Source: Hysterangium stoloniferum (taxonomy: Eukaryota; Basidiomycota; Agaricomycetes; Hysterangiales; Hysterangiaceae). Taken from it: 64,000 bases of DNA. The position numbers were made by a program, and so were the translations under genes. The notes beneath the pieces were generated by a model. The model made no database searches. It worked only from the letters and a program-made list of their open reading frames with translations, and was not told the origin of the DNA. This document shows positions 23,415-34,095 of this stretch, one piece after another. Positions within the stretch are counted from its first letter, which is position 1. Each line of letters opens with the position of its first letter. The DNA lies in NCBI GenBank assembly GCA_015178975.1, contig WHVD01000020.1, forward strand, positions 682,001 through 746,000, read 5' to 3'.

Positions 23415-24440
23415 CAGTTGGTGCGTGTCCCCTTTCCTTCTCTCTTCATCCTCCTCTGATCGTCCTCACCTCTTTCCTCCAGGATGTGTGTCCCCTTTCC
23501 TTCTCTCTTTGTCTGTCTGTCTTTCCTCCAGTTGGTGCGTGTCCCCTTTTCTTCTCTCTTCGTCCTCCTCTGATTGCCTCCTCTCTCTTTCCTCCAGGAT
23601 GTGTGTGTACCCTTTCTTTCTCTCTTCGTCCTCCACTCATGGGCCTCCTCTCTTTCCTCCAGGAAGTGCATGTACCCTTTCCTTCTCTCTTCGTCCTCCT
23701 CTGATGGCCTCCTCTCTTTCCTCCAGCAAGTGCGTGTCCCCTTTCCTCCTCTCTTTGTTCTCCTCTGATCGTCCTCCTCTCCCTTTCCTCCAGCGAGTGC
23801 GTGTACCCTTTCCTTCTCTCTTTGCCCTCCTCTGATTGTCCTCCTCTCCCTTTCCTCCAGTGAGTGTGTACCCTTCCCCTCTCCCTTTTTTCTCCAGGAG
23901 GTGCGTGTACCCTGTCTTTCTCTCTTTGTCTTCTTCTAATCGTCCTCCTCTCTCTTTCCTCCAGGAGTTGCATGTAGCCTGTCTTTCTCCCTTTGTCCTC
24001 CTCTCTTTCCTCCAGGCGGTGGGTGTACAGTTTCCTTCTCTCTTCATCCTCCTCTGATTGTCCTCCTCTCTTTCCTCCAGCCAGTGTGTGTACCATTTCC
24101 TTCACTCTCCGTCCTGCTCTGAATGGGCCCCTCTCTCTTTCCTCCAGATAGTGTGTGTACCATTTCTTTCTCTCTCCATCCTGCTCTGATTGGCCTCTCT
24201 TGCCTCCAGGTGGTGCATGTACCATTTCCTTCTTCCTCCATCCTGCTCTGATCAGCCCCATCTCTCTTTCTTCCAGGGTGCCTGTGCTGTTTCCTTCTCT
24301 CTTTGTCCTCTGATTGACCTCCTCTCTCTTTCCTCCAATGAGTGTGTGTACTGTTTCCTTCTCTCTTCCTCCCCATCTGATTGGCCTCCTGTCTGTCCTC
24401 CCGGAGGTGCGTGTCCCCTTTCCTTCTCTTTTTGTCCTCT
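23415..24440 (+). repeat. 63-66 bp polypyrimidine tandem repeat
   Basis: About 16 degenerate copies of a unit running GTGTACCCTTTCCTTCTC - TCTTTGTCCTCCTCTGAT - TGTCCTCCTCTCTTTCCTCC - AGG. Nearly all bases on the plus strand are pyrimidine, apart from the GTGCGTGTA and CTGAT islands. The long minus-strand frames rich in K/R/E/G are compositional. Confidence 0.9.
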
Positions 24441-24779
24441 GATCACAGCAATCCTAAAATAAAAATAATATACATTAAATAAAAATACAATGGAATAAAT
24501 TAAAATAAAATGCAGTAAATTAAAGTGAAATTCAATAAATTAGAATAAAATACAATAAATCAAAATAAAATACATGAATCATGATGAACTAAGTAAATCA
24601 AAATAAATAAATCAGCTACCCACATTAATTAGTTGACTGACTGTCAATTCAACCATTGGAACCATTCTTCCGTTGGTAACCATTTTTCCTTTTGTAATGA
24701 TTCATCCTTTTATACATTGTTCCCTTTGTAACTGTTTGTTCTTTTATAAGTGTTGTTTACTTTGTACCATTGTTTCCTT

Positions 24780-25045
24780 TGTAACCATTGATCCATTTGT
24801 AACCATTGATCCATTTGTAACCATTGTTCCTTTTGTAACCATTGTTCCTTTTGTAACCATTGTTCCTTTTGTAACCATTGTTCCTTTTGTAACCATTGTT
24901 CCTTTTGTAACCATTGTTCCTTTTGTAACCATTGTTCCTTTTGTAACCATTGTTCCTTTTGTAACCATTGTTCCTTTTGTAACCATTGTTCCTTTTGTAA
25001 CCATTGTTCCTTTTGTAACCATTGTTCCTTTTGTAACTGTTATTT
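24780..25045 (+). repeat. 18 bp minisatellite, CCATTGTTCCTTTTGTAA
   Basis: About 14 copies, nearly identical, with two CCATTGATCCATTTGTAA variants at the start. Single units of the same sequence occur in the transitions of modules A-C, so this array grew from a shared element. Confidence 0.92.
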
Positions 25046-25624
25046 CCATTCTCTAAACACTTTCCGTTCTTTACACAGTTTCCACAATTTTTGTTCTCTA
25101 AACACTTTCTGTTGTCTGAACACCTTCCATTCCCCAAACACTTTCTGTTCTACAAACACTTTCCATTTAACAAACACTTTCCATTCTACAGTACAAACAC
25201 TTTCCGTTTAACAAACACTTTCCGTTTAACAAACACTTTCCGTTTAACAAACACTTTCCGTTTAACAAACACTTTCCGTTTAACAAACACTTTCCGTTTA
25301 ACAAACACTTTCCGTTTAACAAACACTTTCCGTTTAACAAACACTTTCCATTTAACAAACACTTTCCGTTGAACAAACACTTTCCATTCTACAAACACTT
25401 TCCATTCTACAAACACTTCTGTTCTACAAACACTTTCCGTTCCACAAACACTTTCCATTCTACAAACACTTCTGTTCTACAAACACTTCCATTCCACAAA
25501 CACTTTCAGTTCCACAAACACTTTCAGTTCCACAAACACTTTCAGTTCCACAAACACTTCCATTCTACAAACACTTCCGTTCTACAAACACTTTCAGTTC
25601 CACAAACACTTTCCATTCCCCAAA

Positions 25625-26163
25625 CACTTTCCTTTCTCCGAACACTTTCCTTTCTCTGAACACTTTCCTTTCTCTGAACACTTTCCTTTCTCTGAACACT
25701 TTCCTTTCTCTGAACACTTTCCTTTCTCTGAACACTTTCCTTTCTCTGAACACTTTCTGTTCTCTGAACACTTTCTGTTCTACGAACACTTTCCGTTCTA
25801 CGAACACTTTCCGTTCTACGAACACTTTCCGTTCTACAAACACTTTCCGTTCTACGAACACTTTCCGTTCTACGAACACTTTCCGTTCTACGAACACTTT
25901 CCGTTCTACGAACACTTTCCGTTCTACGAACACTTTCCGTTCTACGAACACTTTCCGTTCTACGAACACTTTCCGTTCTACGAACACTTTCCGTTCTACG
26001 AACACTTTCCGTTCTACGAACACTTTCCGTTCTACGAACACTTTCCGTTCTACGAACACTTTCCGTTCTACGAACACTTTCCGTTCTACGAACACTTTCC
26101 GTTCTACGAACACTTTCCGTTCTACGAACACTTTCCGTTCTACGAACACTTTCCGTTCTAACA
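25625..26163 (+). repeat. 18 bp minisatellites, TCTCTGAACACTTTCCTT and TCTACGAACACTTTCCGT
   Basis: Two adjacent arrays, the first of about 8 copies and the second of about 21, share the core GAACACTTTCC. The preceding 25150-25620 array uses TTAACAAACACTTTCCGT and TCTACAAACACTTTCCGT with the same core. Confidence 0.92.
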
Positions 26164-26176
26164 GTTTCTCTTTTAC

Positions 26177-26323
26177 AACAATGGACCTCCAAAATACTTT
26201 AGAGTTGTGGACGTGGGGGGGTTTGGGGGGCGAAGCCCCCCAACAAGCCGGAGCCCGCAGCGAAGTTGTGGGGCAGGTCACGAAGTGACCGCCCCGCAGC
26301 GTAGCAAGGGTTCCCAGGCTTGT
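26177..26323 (+). repeat. GC-rich hairpin cassette, copy 4
   Basis: The core from GGGGGGC-GAA-GCCCCCC to GGTTCCCAGGCTTGT appears identical to the other three. The leader is more diverged (ACAATGGACCTCCAAAATACTTTAG). It ends the satellite region, and ordinary sequence follows at 26324. Confidence 0.9.
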
Positions 26324-28000
26324 TCATTAGTCATAATTGCATGTTGTCGATGCTCGGCTATTTCGTACTTTACAGTAGCTTAGTCATCACATGTATTTTG
26401 GTAGGGACTTTGTCATCCCCTCACCCACATGAAATCCCGTTGCATATTCTTACAATATTAACGTGAGGATGAATACTGATAAACACTATTAACATAACAC
26501 CATATCACGCAGCTTAATGGCGGCATGGATTATCCAGCCGAGAGCACTAAGGCCATCGAGCAAGCCAGCAAAACATTTTAAATGGAACGGGGATCCCTTC
26601 TATGAACTGGTTAATGACAGATGTAGGCCAGCACGCCTCGCTCTGAATAATATAATGTGATCTGCAATGCACCCACATGATGTTGGAATGTTGAAGGATG
26701 TCATGGATGAAAGCATGCAGTGGAATTCGTTGAGGAGGGTGCATGGTGGTTGGTGATGAAGTAAAGCATAGAGGGAGAAGGGAGTTGATATGCAGCAGGC
26801 CATCAAGGCACCTGGAGAATCCTCCCCATGCATACTTTCATATTGGAGTGGACTCATCACCTGAATGAATGACATTAAAACCTTCTTTCTATATGTCTAC
26901 AATATGTTGAATGGCAAGCTCTGTACCAAAAGTACCCATTAGCTTGAATTAGGATGGCCACAATTGATCATGTCAGAAATGCTGACTCATTAATGATGGC
27001 TTGAGGTTTGAACATTGTCTATCTCAACACCCTCTTTGCTGCAAACCAGACCATACCTTTTGTATGTCACCATATCAGCATGTCACCTGCAGGACCCAAA
27101 CAGGCCAGCAGTCACTCCCACATGCAAGAAAATGTGCTCAGCACCATATAATTCATATAGTCCCACCCAAGTATTATATCAACAGGGCCTATTTTCATGC
27201 AGGGAAGAGGTCCATGGGTCCCCAAAGGTGTGAGGTGCCATGTATAGCTAACCAGAGAAATTATACAGGGACTGACAGTGCTGCACCTCCAAGTGCAGGT
27301 CCCCAGCAGCTCACTGGTGGGACTCACCCCACCCAGTCAACATAAATATATATTAATATTAATATCTACATAAAATAGTGATACAGTTTTGTTGTATCTT
27401 CTGTCCACAATTGAATTATGGGAAGAGTCTACTGAGTTCCATCATGTCCAAGGCTAATCCTCCTCCTATATGCACTTAGGTAGCTGAAAATAAACTATGA
27501 GCCCTATTCAAGACCTTAATACTATTAAATAAGGATAACATTGACACTCACAGGTCTAGGTCAAATACCATATCAGGCCACATGGGGTCATTTATGCTAG
27601 ACAACACCATTGCAACAAATTCACCTGGCCAAAATTAACTGACCCAAGATCCCCTAACTCTAATCCTTGGGCAGGGGCACCTGGTATCACTAATGCACAT
27701 TTGATGGAGCCTAGTAACATGTGATAAATTATATAAACTGGAGGACAATAGTAGTATCACCTCAGTCCATTATATGATATATGAGACTGAGGTGAGTTAA
27801 TATTGTTATGTACTCACAAATAATGTAACTAATAGCCACTCATTAGTTATATTATCATTAGGTCTTACTTTCTAACAATTTATCCAACTGGGCTCTGCAT
27901 CATAAGAAGCATGCAATTGCACATCCAGGACAGGTCCCCCAAGGGGCTAGAAATATAATGTGGAGAAGTACATTCAAACAAGAATATGGTAAGTGATTCT
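26324..28000. other. CpG-poor, gene-free stretch
   Basis: No confident gene is present. Short minus-strand frames at 26547-26875 and 27112-27327 are compact but unrecognised. From about 26,640 onward CG dinucleotides all but vanish; none was found on reading 27,001-27,600. Confidence 0.5.
27720..27886 (+). repeat. LTR-like fossil piece with hairpin
   Basis: It carries the stem CACCTCAGTC...GACTGAGGTG (27761-27798) and ends TTTCTAACA. The same stem is in the solo LTR at 42665-42930. The 5' boundary and a target duplication could not be fixed. Old and CpG-depleted. Confidence 0.35.
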
Positions 28001-28099
28001 ATATCTCTAGAGTCAAATGAAATGAACAAAGTCTGAGGCATTTCCATGACTACTCTTGTCCCAGAATACTGTTGTCACAAAGGATTCAATATCATTTCC

Positions 28100-28800
28100 A
28101 AAAGAATTCTGTGCTTACTGATCTTCAACTCATGTGGAGGAACACCCTTGATCCCATTCTTCTCTATGTAAATCAATGCATATGCTCTCCATGATTTCTG
28201 TCCTTCAGACAAGGGTGAGCAGAAATCTGCAAAATTGACATTGGGCCAGCAGAAATATTTGATGTTGGCTTCATCAATATGATAGGTATATCTACATGGC
28301 AGGAAACTGAAGTCTATATAGTCTAGCTACTATCTGTACATACAATCCAATCAGAAAATCAACTAAATAACCCCCCAGTAATTTGCCTCAGCATATTCTT
28401 GGACAACATAATCTTGCAACAATGCTGTACATAAGTGGAAGCTATGTCCTTCTCTAGACCTTCTGCAGGTTTCTCTGGAGGCCTACCCATAAGCTCCATG
28501 CTTAACACCAATGGTAATTGTAGATCATCATGATGCCAGAACAGCTGGCTCATGTTTGTCCATGCCTTGTGGTCTTGTGCTGCTGTGACACCTTCATATG
28601 CTGCCTGCACCTTTGCTACCATTGCAAATGGTGTTAACCACTCTACATGCTTCCAAATTATGTCTGCAGCATCCAGTGGCAATGAAACATCAACATAATG
28701 CACATGTTTGGCAGGATGATGCTCTATTTGGACTGTAATAGTCCTTAACCCTCTGGTGGCATCAGTGCAACATGATATGGTTAACTGACTATGGGTGTCA
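28100..28800 (-). pseudogene. Unrecognised decayed coding fragment
   Basis: On the minus strand a protein-like stretch reads through H-P-A-K-H-V-H-Y-V-D-V-S-L-P-L-D-A-A-D, K-A-W-T-N-M-S-Q-L-F-W-H-H-D-D-L-Q-L-P and R-P-P-E-K-P. After two in-frame stops near 28340-28360 a second stretch follows (F-C-S-P-L-S-E-G-Q-K-S-W-R-A-Y-A-L at 28160-28220). Composition and regular helical pattern suggest genuine former coding sequence. It could be a host gene copy or part of a transposon protein; I do not recognise the family. Confidence 0.4.
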
Positions 28801-28929
28801 TGTCATACAAATATTATCACAACTCTTAACATTGGAATCTTCTGAAATTTTTGACTTTTTCTTGCATGCTGAATCCTGACTACACCAGAACCAAGTATGA
28901 TGTCTGTTAAGTTATGCACCACAAGGTTG

Positions 28930-29480
28930 GAAGTCTGATGATGTCCAAACAGAAGGATGTGGCTTTAGCTTGTGTACTGCACCCTCACAAATGTGCCATC
29001 AGTTGTCCTTAAAGTTCAAACATGTGAGAGCTTATCTATTAGAGGCTGAACAGTGTGCAGACTGTTGGACCTCCAGCTTGATTGAGAGAGAGAGAGAGAA
29101 GAAGAAGAAGAAGTTGGAAGTCTGAGGGAAGAGAAGAGCTAGTAGAAGTAACTTAGTTGATATTCTGATTGTCCTATAACTACTTTACAGCTTTGTATAT
29201 ACACAGATTTCTGGCATCTCACAGTACTAATGAGGAGACAAAGGATTACCTAAAGTAGAACAAGGCTGTTACTAAATCGGAAATACTATGGGTATGGGTT
29301 TCCGAGGTTCAGAAAATACATATTAGGATGGAACATACAGGCATACTATTCAGAACACAAGGGAATGGCCTGAAAAGGAGATTCAGTATCTGATGGTTAT
29401 CCGAGGATATGGGATAATATCAGATGACTTGGAGGTCCCATGGGATTCTGGGCACAGGTCATAACAATGTCCCAGTTTCT
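28930..29480 (+). repeat. LTR-like dispersed repeat, shares segments with 30959-31575
   Basis: Shared pieces include AGCTT(A/G)TGT(G/A)CTGC(G/A)CC and TCGTAACAATG/TCATAACAATG in the same order. A GA/GAA microsatellite lies at 29086-29116. Likely a fossil LTR of a retroelement; ends uncertain. Confidence 0.35.
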
Positions 29481-29789
29481 GCTTCTTATGGTCCTTTACC
29501 CTGTTGTCAGGTAAGCACTGTACTGAAATATATTGGAATTTATTTGACTGATGTGAATCTGTATCCTCTTACCCTCCAGACCTCCTGTGCTGCCATCTCC
29601 ACCTGTTGCTTTGTAGTCACAAGGGGACCATCTGGGACTTCATAAGCTCCTTTGAAAGCCATGTCACTTCTTTTTTGTTGAGTAGCTGGAGAATTGGTGT
29701 CATCCATTGTGCATTAGGTAGTTCAGTTTGCTAGCATGTAAATGCAAAGTACCCTTACTCTCCCCCAACAAAGTCATCACATGAGCCCC

Positions 29790-30958
29790 TGTCTGCAGGG
29801 GCCAACTCAGCCTAAGCAAATGAGCAGGCATCTATGATGTGGAAATGTTTGCCCTAGCAAGTGCCTGTGCTACTCTATCCAACATCATCTCCAACCTCCC
29901 TGAAGTTAAACACTTTCTCTTTTTCTCCAATAACCAAGCCACTCTAAATTCCATTGATGACCTCCAATTTTCTTCTATTAGCTTCTGGAAACACATTGAC
30001 TTGCTGCTAACAGACCCCTCTCACTACATCTCCCTCTCCTGGATCCCAGGGTACCATGGTTTCCATGGCAACAAGGGGGCTTATATCCCCCAGTCCTCCA
30101 CTCCACCATTTCATGGGCCCTAGAGCATGTGAAGGCATACTCTCTGAACCTCTGACACAAAGACTGGTTCAGCCTCCCTCACACCAATGCTGCCACCATT
30201 GCACTACACAAACATCCTGACCTGCACCTTTTGAAGTTCCACAAAGAATATGGAGGGCTCTGTCACACCCACACCTGCATCATCAAGGCCATTACAGGCC
30301 ATGGATTCTACAGCACTTACTACCACCACTTTCTCCCTGACCTCCCCTTGTGAGGAGTATGCTTTTACCACAGTTTCATTGTGGTAAAACACTCCTTTTA
30401 TTTTATTTATATTTTACACATTCTATTCATATCTATCTATCTTTTATATTCTTCAAATATTCCATCATTTCATTAGTTCAAAGCATTGTGTATACTTGTG
30501 GGTGCACTCGGCACCAATTAGAACTCAGACACACTTTTACCCAAGAACCACCACTTGTAAGCCATAAACTAGGTCTACTACGAGTGGTGATCAGGGTAAC
30601 GTGTCAGCTACTACATAAGTAGCAGTATCTGAACTATCTAACACTTCAGGCCTCGAACTGTAACAGTCGAGGCCTCCACTTGAATCATCCTTCTCAAATC
30701 ATCCTTCTCAAATCATCCTTCCTCCCATTCTACTCATTTCTTCGTATATAGAACAGTCAGAACTTATACCACTCTTCACACCCCTCATCCTGCCCCTGTG
30801 GCACATCAGCCATCCAGTCCCACCTCCACATACTATCTGAATGCCCTCTCTACAAGGAACACCACCACCTCCTACTCACCACCTCTCAGGACCTGTCCCC
30901 ATAGCCCCCTTGGTTTTTTTTTATCTCTTCTTCTCTTCCTCCCCCCCTCCCTACAATT
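29790..30958 (+). mobile_element. LINE 3' fragment (RNase H and C-terminal region)
   Basis: The coding trace shows an RNase H domain (I-Y-D-V-E-M-F-A-L-A near 29830, then S-W-I-P-G-Y-H-G at 30040). The LINE tail follows (N-L-W-H-K-D-W, L-L-K-F-H-K-E-Y-G-G, G-H-G-F-Y-S), then a C-P-C-G-T...C-P-L-Y zinc-knuckle-like block at 30783-30870. A second copy of the same LINE family at 54236-55065 shows that 432 bp are inserted here at 30349-30780 and that about 75 bp are missing near 30900. In-frame stops are present. The LINE body is CpG-depleted, so it is an old 5'-truncated copy. Confidence 0.75.
30349..30780 (+). mobile_element. Solo LTR inserted in the LINE
   Basis: The ends are TGTGAGGAGT and ACTCTTCACA, imperfect inverted termini with TG...CA. 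The 5 bp CCCCT is duplicated on both sides (30344-30348 and 30781-30785). The uninterrupted LINE copy at 54660 shows the empty site. Inside are a terminal hairpin (TTTTACCACAG...GTGGTAAAA) and a short TCAAATCATCCTTC tandem. No internal region remains. It keeps several CG dinucleotides, unlike its host, and is therefore younger. Confidence 0.85.
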
Positions 30959-31575
30959 TGTTAGAATATGAGTATATACAATTAGCTATGACTGTTAAGT
31001 GCCATGTTGGGAAACTTATTCCGGGAAGTTGGGAACTATCAGATAGGGTCAGGACATCGTCTTCAGCTTATGTGCTGCGCCTCTACGCAAATGCTCAAAG
31101 TCCTTAATTTCAGAAGTAAGGCTTACAACAGAAGATATGGATATTCAGAGTTCTGAAGTGTTCCAAATATTGAGCGTACAGAAAGACGGGAGGAGGAATA
31201 AGAAACTAAGTCGATATCAGATCTAAGGTAAAGTACAAATTTGCAGAAACTAATATAAGTCTACTCGTTATTGTACTACAAACTAAGACCATAATAAGAC
31301 GGAAACGGAAGTAATCTTAAAACGGAAATACAATAAGACATATTAGGGAGACAATATTCCGAAACGGGAATATAACAAACAAACGAGTGAATACTTGTCG
31401 ACGGACAAATTACCAAATGTGGAACAAGGGAAGAATGTGGATGATACGGTAACTATGATGTTCCGTAGTTGGAGATCGGAAGTCGGATATTGAAACATCC
31501 AGGAATGGGTCGTAACAATGACCTCATATCTCGTTTTGTGTCTGTATAGATTCAACTGGTTCACATCATGTGATA
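30959..31575 (+). repeat. LTR-like fossil in the LINE 3' end
   Basis: It starts TGTTAGAATATGAG directly after the LINE 3' UTR text CTACAATT. The LINE copy at 54918 continues as ACAATTGACCCTCATAT, and ACAATGACCTCATAT recurs at 31513. This suggests an insertion flanked by a CAAT-type duplication, ending near 31515. A similar start, TGTTGGAATATGAGG, is seen on the minus strand at about 54200. Confidence 0.4.
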
Positions 31576-31576
31576 G

Positions 31577-34095
31577 TTATTATTAGTGATTGGCAAGGCC
31601 CAGCCTGGCCTGAAAGCCCCAGCTTGGGCTCGGCTTTGACAGCTTGGGCCTCTCAATATCTCAGGCTGGGCCTTTAAGAGACGGCTTGGGCTGGGCTGGG
31701 CTGGGCTGGGCTTGGGCCCAGGTGGCGGTACAACAAGCCATTTTTAAACTTGTAGTCTACTAATAAAATCAAATAAACTTCTCAAAAATATTATCAATTT
31801 ATATTACATATAAATTTCCTCCTCATCAGATGATAGCTCAACTTCAAGAAATGTGGCCTCTGAATCCCCACTAGCCCAAATCTCCTGCTGTAAACTTGTT
31901 TCGATTTCTTCATCACTCTCAATATCCATCTCAAATGAAGAGGAAGGCATTGGAGGATGGATGAGGAGGTCCTTCCGAATTGCACATTTGACAACTTGAA
32001 TTGCTTCAACAATGTCATTTTTAAATGGTTTCAACGGCATGTGAGTGTAATGCCACTCACTGCTACATGCTCCCAACCCTCTATATTGTATAGTTACAAC
32101 TGGAGTTCCCGCCGGAGCCTGCACGTCAACCTTTTTATGCCTGACTCTCTGTACGCACCCCACCTGTCTGCACCTAACCCTCTGTGTCTCATATACCAGT
32201 CCTCGGACTCCACCGGACTCCAGACTCCACCCTACATACACCCGACACTCTGTGTCTTATGTACCAGTCACGGGACTCTGACTGGACTCCTGGAACCCCT
32301 TTAACAGAGCATAGAACCCCACTCCTGTTATGATCTGTCTCTGCATCTCACACCAGTCATCAGAAAACCCACCAGACTCCACTGGACCTCCTGCACATCA
32401 AACCTGTCTATATCCGACACTATCTTGTGCACCAAGTCACCGGACTCTGACTGGACTTCCAGAACCCCTTCATTATTCCTTCTCCACTCCCGTTCCGTTC
32501 CGTCCCTAATTCCCAGTTTAGTATTTACTTGTTTCGTTTTATGTTTAATAGTTCTGCCTCTCATTAATACCAGATTTGGTATTATTACATTTCACAGTCT
32601 ATATAAGTCTGCTATATTCATGTACTTGGAATCCAGTTTCAATCTCGAACAAGTTTTCCCCTGAACAAGTTTGACCCTTGAACAGTCTCTAGTCCTCTTG
32701 TCTGTCTGCACACTCGATTCCCGGAACTCCCACAGGAACTCCGGAATCTATATCTTCCTGTATGCATTCTGTCAGCTCGAAATATGGACACCCGAATGAG
32801 TGTACGAGGGCACAGCCTATAAGCTGAAGCCAAGTCCATCTCAGTCATTCACTATACTTTCTGGTAATTATTCTGATATCACCGTTCCTTGTACTAATAT
32901 CCCCGGAACTTTCCCAGGACTTATTACCTGGGGACTCCATGGGACAATTCTCGGAAGCAAGTGTGTGTTTGGAATAATTACCAGAAACCTCCATGGGACT
33001 ATCTGTGGAGCTTTGTTCGTGATAGCTTTGTAGTTTTTGGGTATTTAGGCTGAATGGCAGGAGCACCATTTCCATACAACTTTATGTACCATTCCTGAAA
33101 CTATAAAAATAAATTAGTGATTGAAAGTAGAAAAGCACAGATTCTCACTATTTTTTCAACATGCTCAAGTGCCTGATTTTTTAATTCGGCACCCCAGTAC
33201 TTCTTGAAATGCAGCGCTTTTTGTGAGGGATTAAGCACTGTGAATATCAGGGACTATGAAGTGGGACAGATAAGTATAATGTATATGACATACCCATGGC
33301 AATGAGATAGGCATCGGATTCCTCAGTTTTGTTATAGTATTCAGCAATTTTTGCAATTCCGGCTCCTAGGGGTGAAATGAACAATGGGCGACACTTAGAA
33401 TGGTGCTTTGTCCATGCAGCATGCAATCCCTCAAGTGCCGGAATTGCCAAATAAAGTGTAGGATAATTTTCTGATGAGAAGGCTTGTTGTGTGGCATCTG
33501 CATACTGATAAAACCAATTCAATGGGTAATTGGATGACGTGATGTTAAATTGAATAAAACACTTACACTTATTAATTCTCGAAATTCCTGGATCTCGTCC
33601 CATTCTGCCTTATCCAATGCAATTGAATGAAGTTTTGCATGCCTCGTGGTGTCGTTCTCTTCAGCTGTTATGTCAAATATAAAGCGGTCCACATGCTGTA
33701 AACCAATATAAAATATCAGAATAACCAAGTATCATCTCTGTTTTAACACTTACATCCCGTAAAAGATATGCCCAGTTCACCATAACAAAAGTAGATGACC
33801 AACGAACTGGCATATCTAATAACAGTGTTTGTGGGTGATTGGAGCCTTTGTCCTTTTGTAGTTTGAGAAATAGTTCTTTTCTTTTGCTTGAGCTTCGAAC
33901 CTGAAGTATATAGATAGTATCAGTGTGAAATGAATGCATCTTTTATCACATACCTTCACAACTATGGCACGAACCATCCCCAATACATCCTTCTTGTCAC
34001 CTGTGCCTTGAGTCGGAAGGTGTGCTTCCGGGTCATGTGGGTTGTAGTGTTTAGCACCCGAATATGTCGAGATAATTGCTTGAGTGGCAGACCAT
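31577..34095 (-). mobile_element. hAT transposon remnant, interrupted
   Basis: Minus-strand exons of a hAT transposase are joined by short introns. In order they are: A-I-I-S-T-Y-S-G-A-K-H-Y-N-P (34080), K-R-K-E-L-F-L-K-L and L-L-L-D-M-P-V-R-W-S-S-T-F-V-M-V-N (33800s), D-R-F-I-F-D-I-T-A-E-E (33690), a long exon with Y-P-T-L-Y-L-A-I-P-A-L-E (33300-33520), and L-L-N-P-S-Q-K-A-L-H-F (33240). The C-terminal end (V-E-A-I-Q-V-V-K-C) is at 31804-32040, separated by about 1 kb of foreign sequence. The dimerisation (hATC) region is mostly lost and the N-terminal BED zinc finger is missing. A GC-rich GGCTGGGCT tandem at 31577-31735 probably marks the 3' terminal region. It cannot make active transposase. 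Confidence 0.7.
32040..33030. repeat. Foreign insert within the hAT remnant
   Basis: About 990 bp separate two parts of the hAT transposase. It starts with a small perfect hairpin (GTGAGTG-TAATGC-CACTCAC) and holds degenerate CACCAGTCAYCGGACTC / TGGACTCC repeats (32140-32470) and a TATATAAG box at 32599. The look is that of a retroelement LTR, but no target duplication was identified. Confidence 0.4.

Larger units (their letters stand above)
22660..26323 (+). repeat. Satellite module D (divergent)
   Basis: It starts with the module start sequence (TTGCTTGGTGGG) but lacks the GGGCGC palindromic head and GCGCGGGA arrays. In their place are a 14-15 bp array (22810-23275) and a 63-66 bp polypyrimidine array (23415-24440). 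It then resumes the common plan: AT block (24455-24625), CCATTGTTCCTTTTGTAA 18 bp array (24780-25045), a series of related 18 bp arrays (25085-26163) and the terminal cassette. Confidence 0.8.

Noticed and set aside
22620-24462. Proline/histidine-rich and K/R/E-rich proteins in module D
   Set aside because: Several overlapping frames on both strands are open over the same tandem repeats, which indicates composition, not coding.
15040-26163. Very long open frames (up to 413 residues) on both strands in the minisatellites
   Set aside because: They follow from 17 and 18 bp periods without stop codons. The same arrays are open in several frames, with pure short peptide repeats, no start context and no introns.
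14116-26163. Possible CRISPR array
   Set aside because: The units are directly abutting minisatellites without unique spacers, and the organism is a fungus with spliced genes.
13962-26323. Telomere or rDNA
   Set aside because: No TTAGGG-type repeats and no ribosomal RNA sequence were seen; ordinary genes lie on both sides.
13962-26323. Helitron origin of the modules
   Set aside because: No consistent 5' TC, 3' CTRR end or Rep/helicase trace was found, and junctions between modules do not show A|T insertion.
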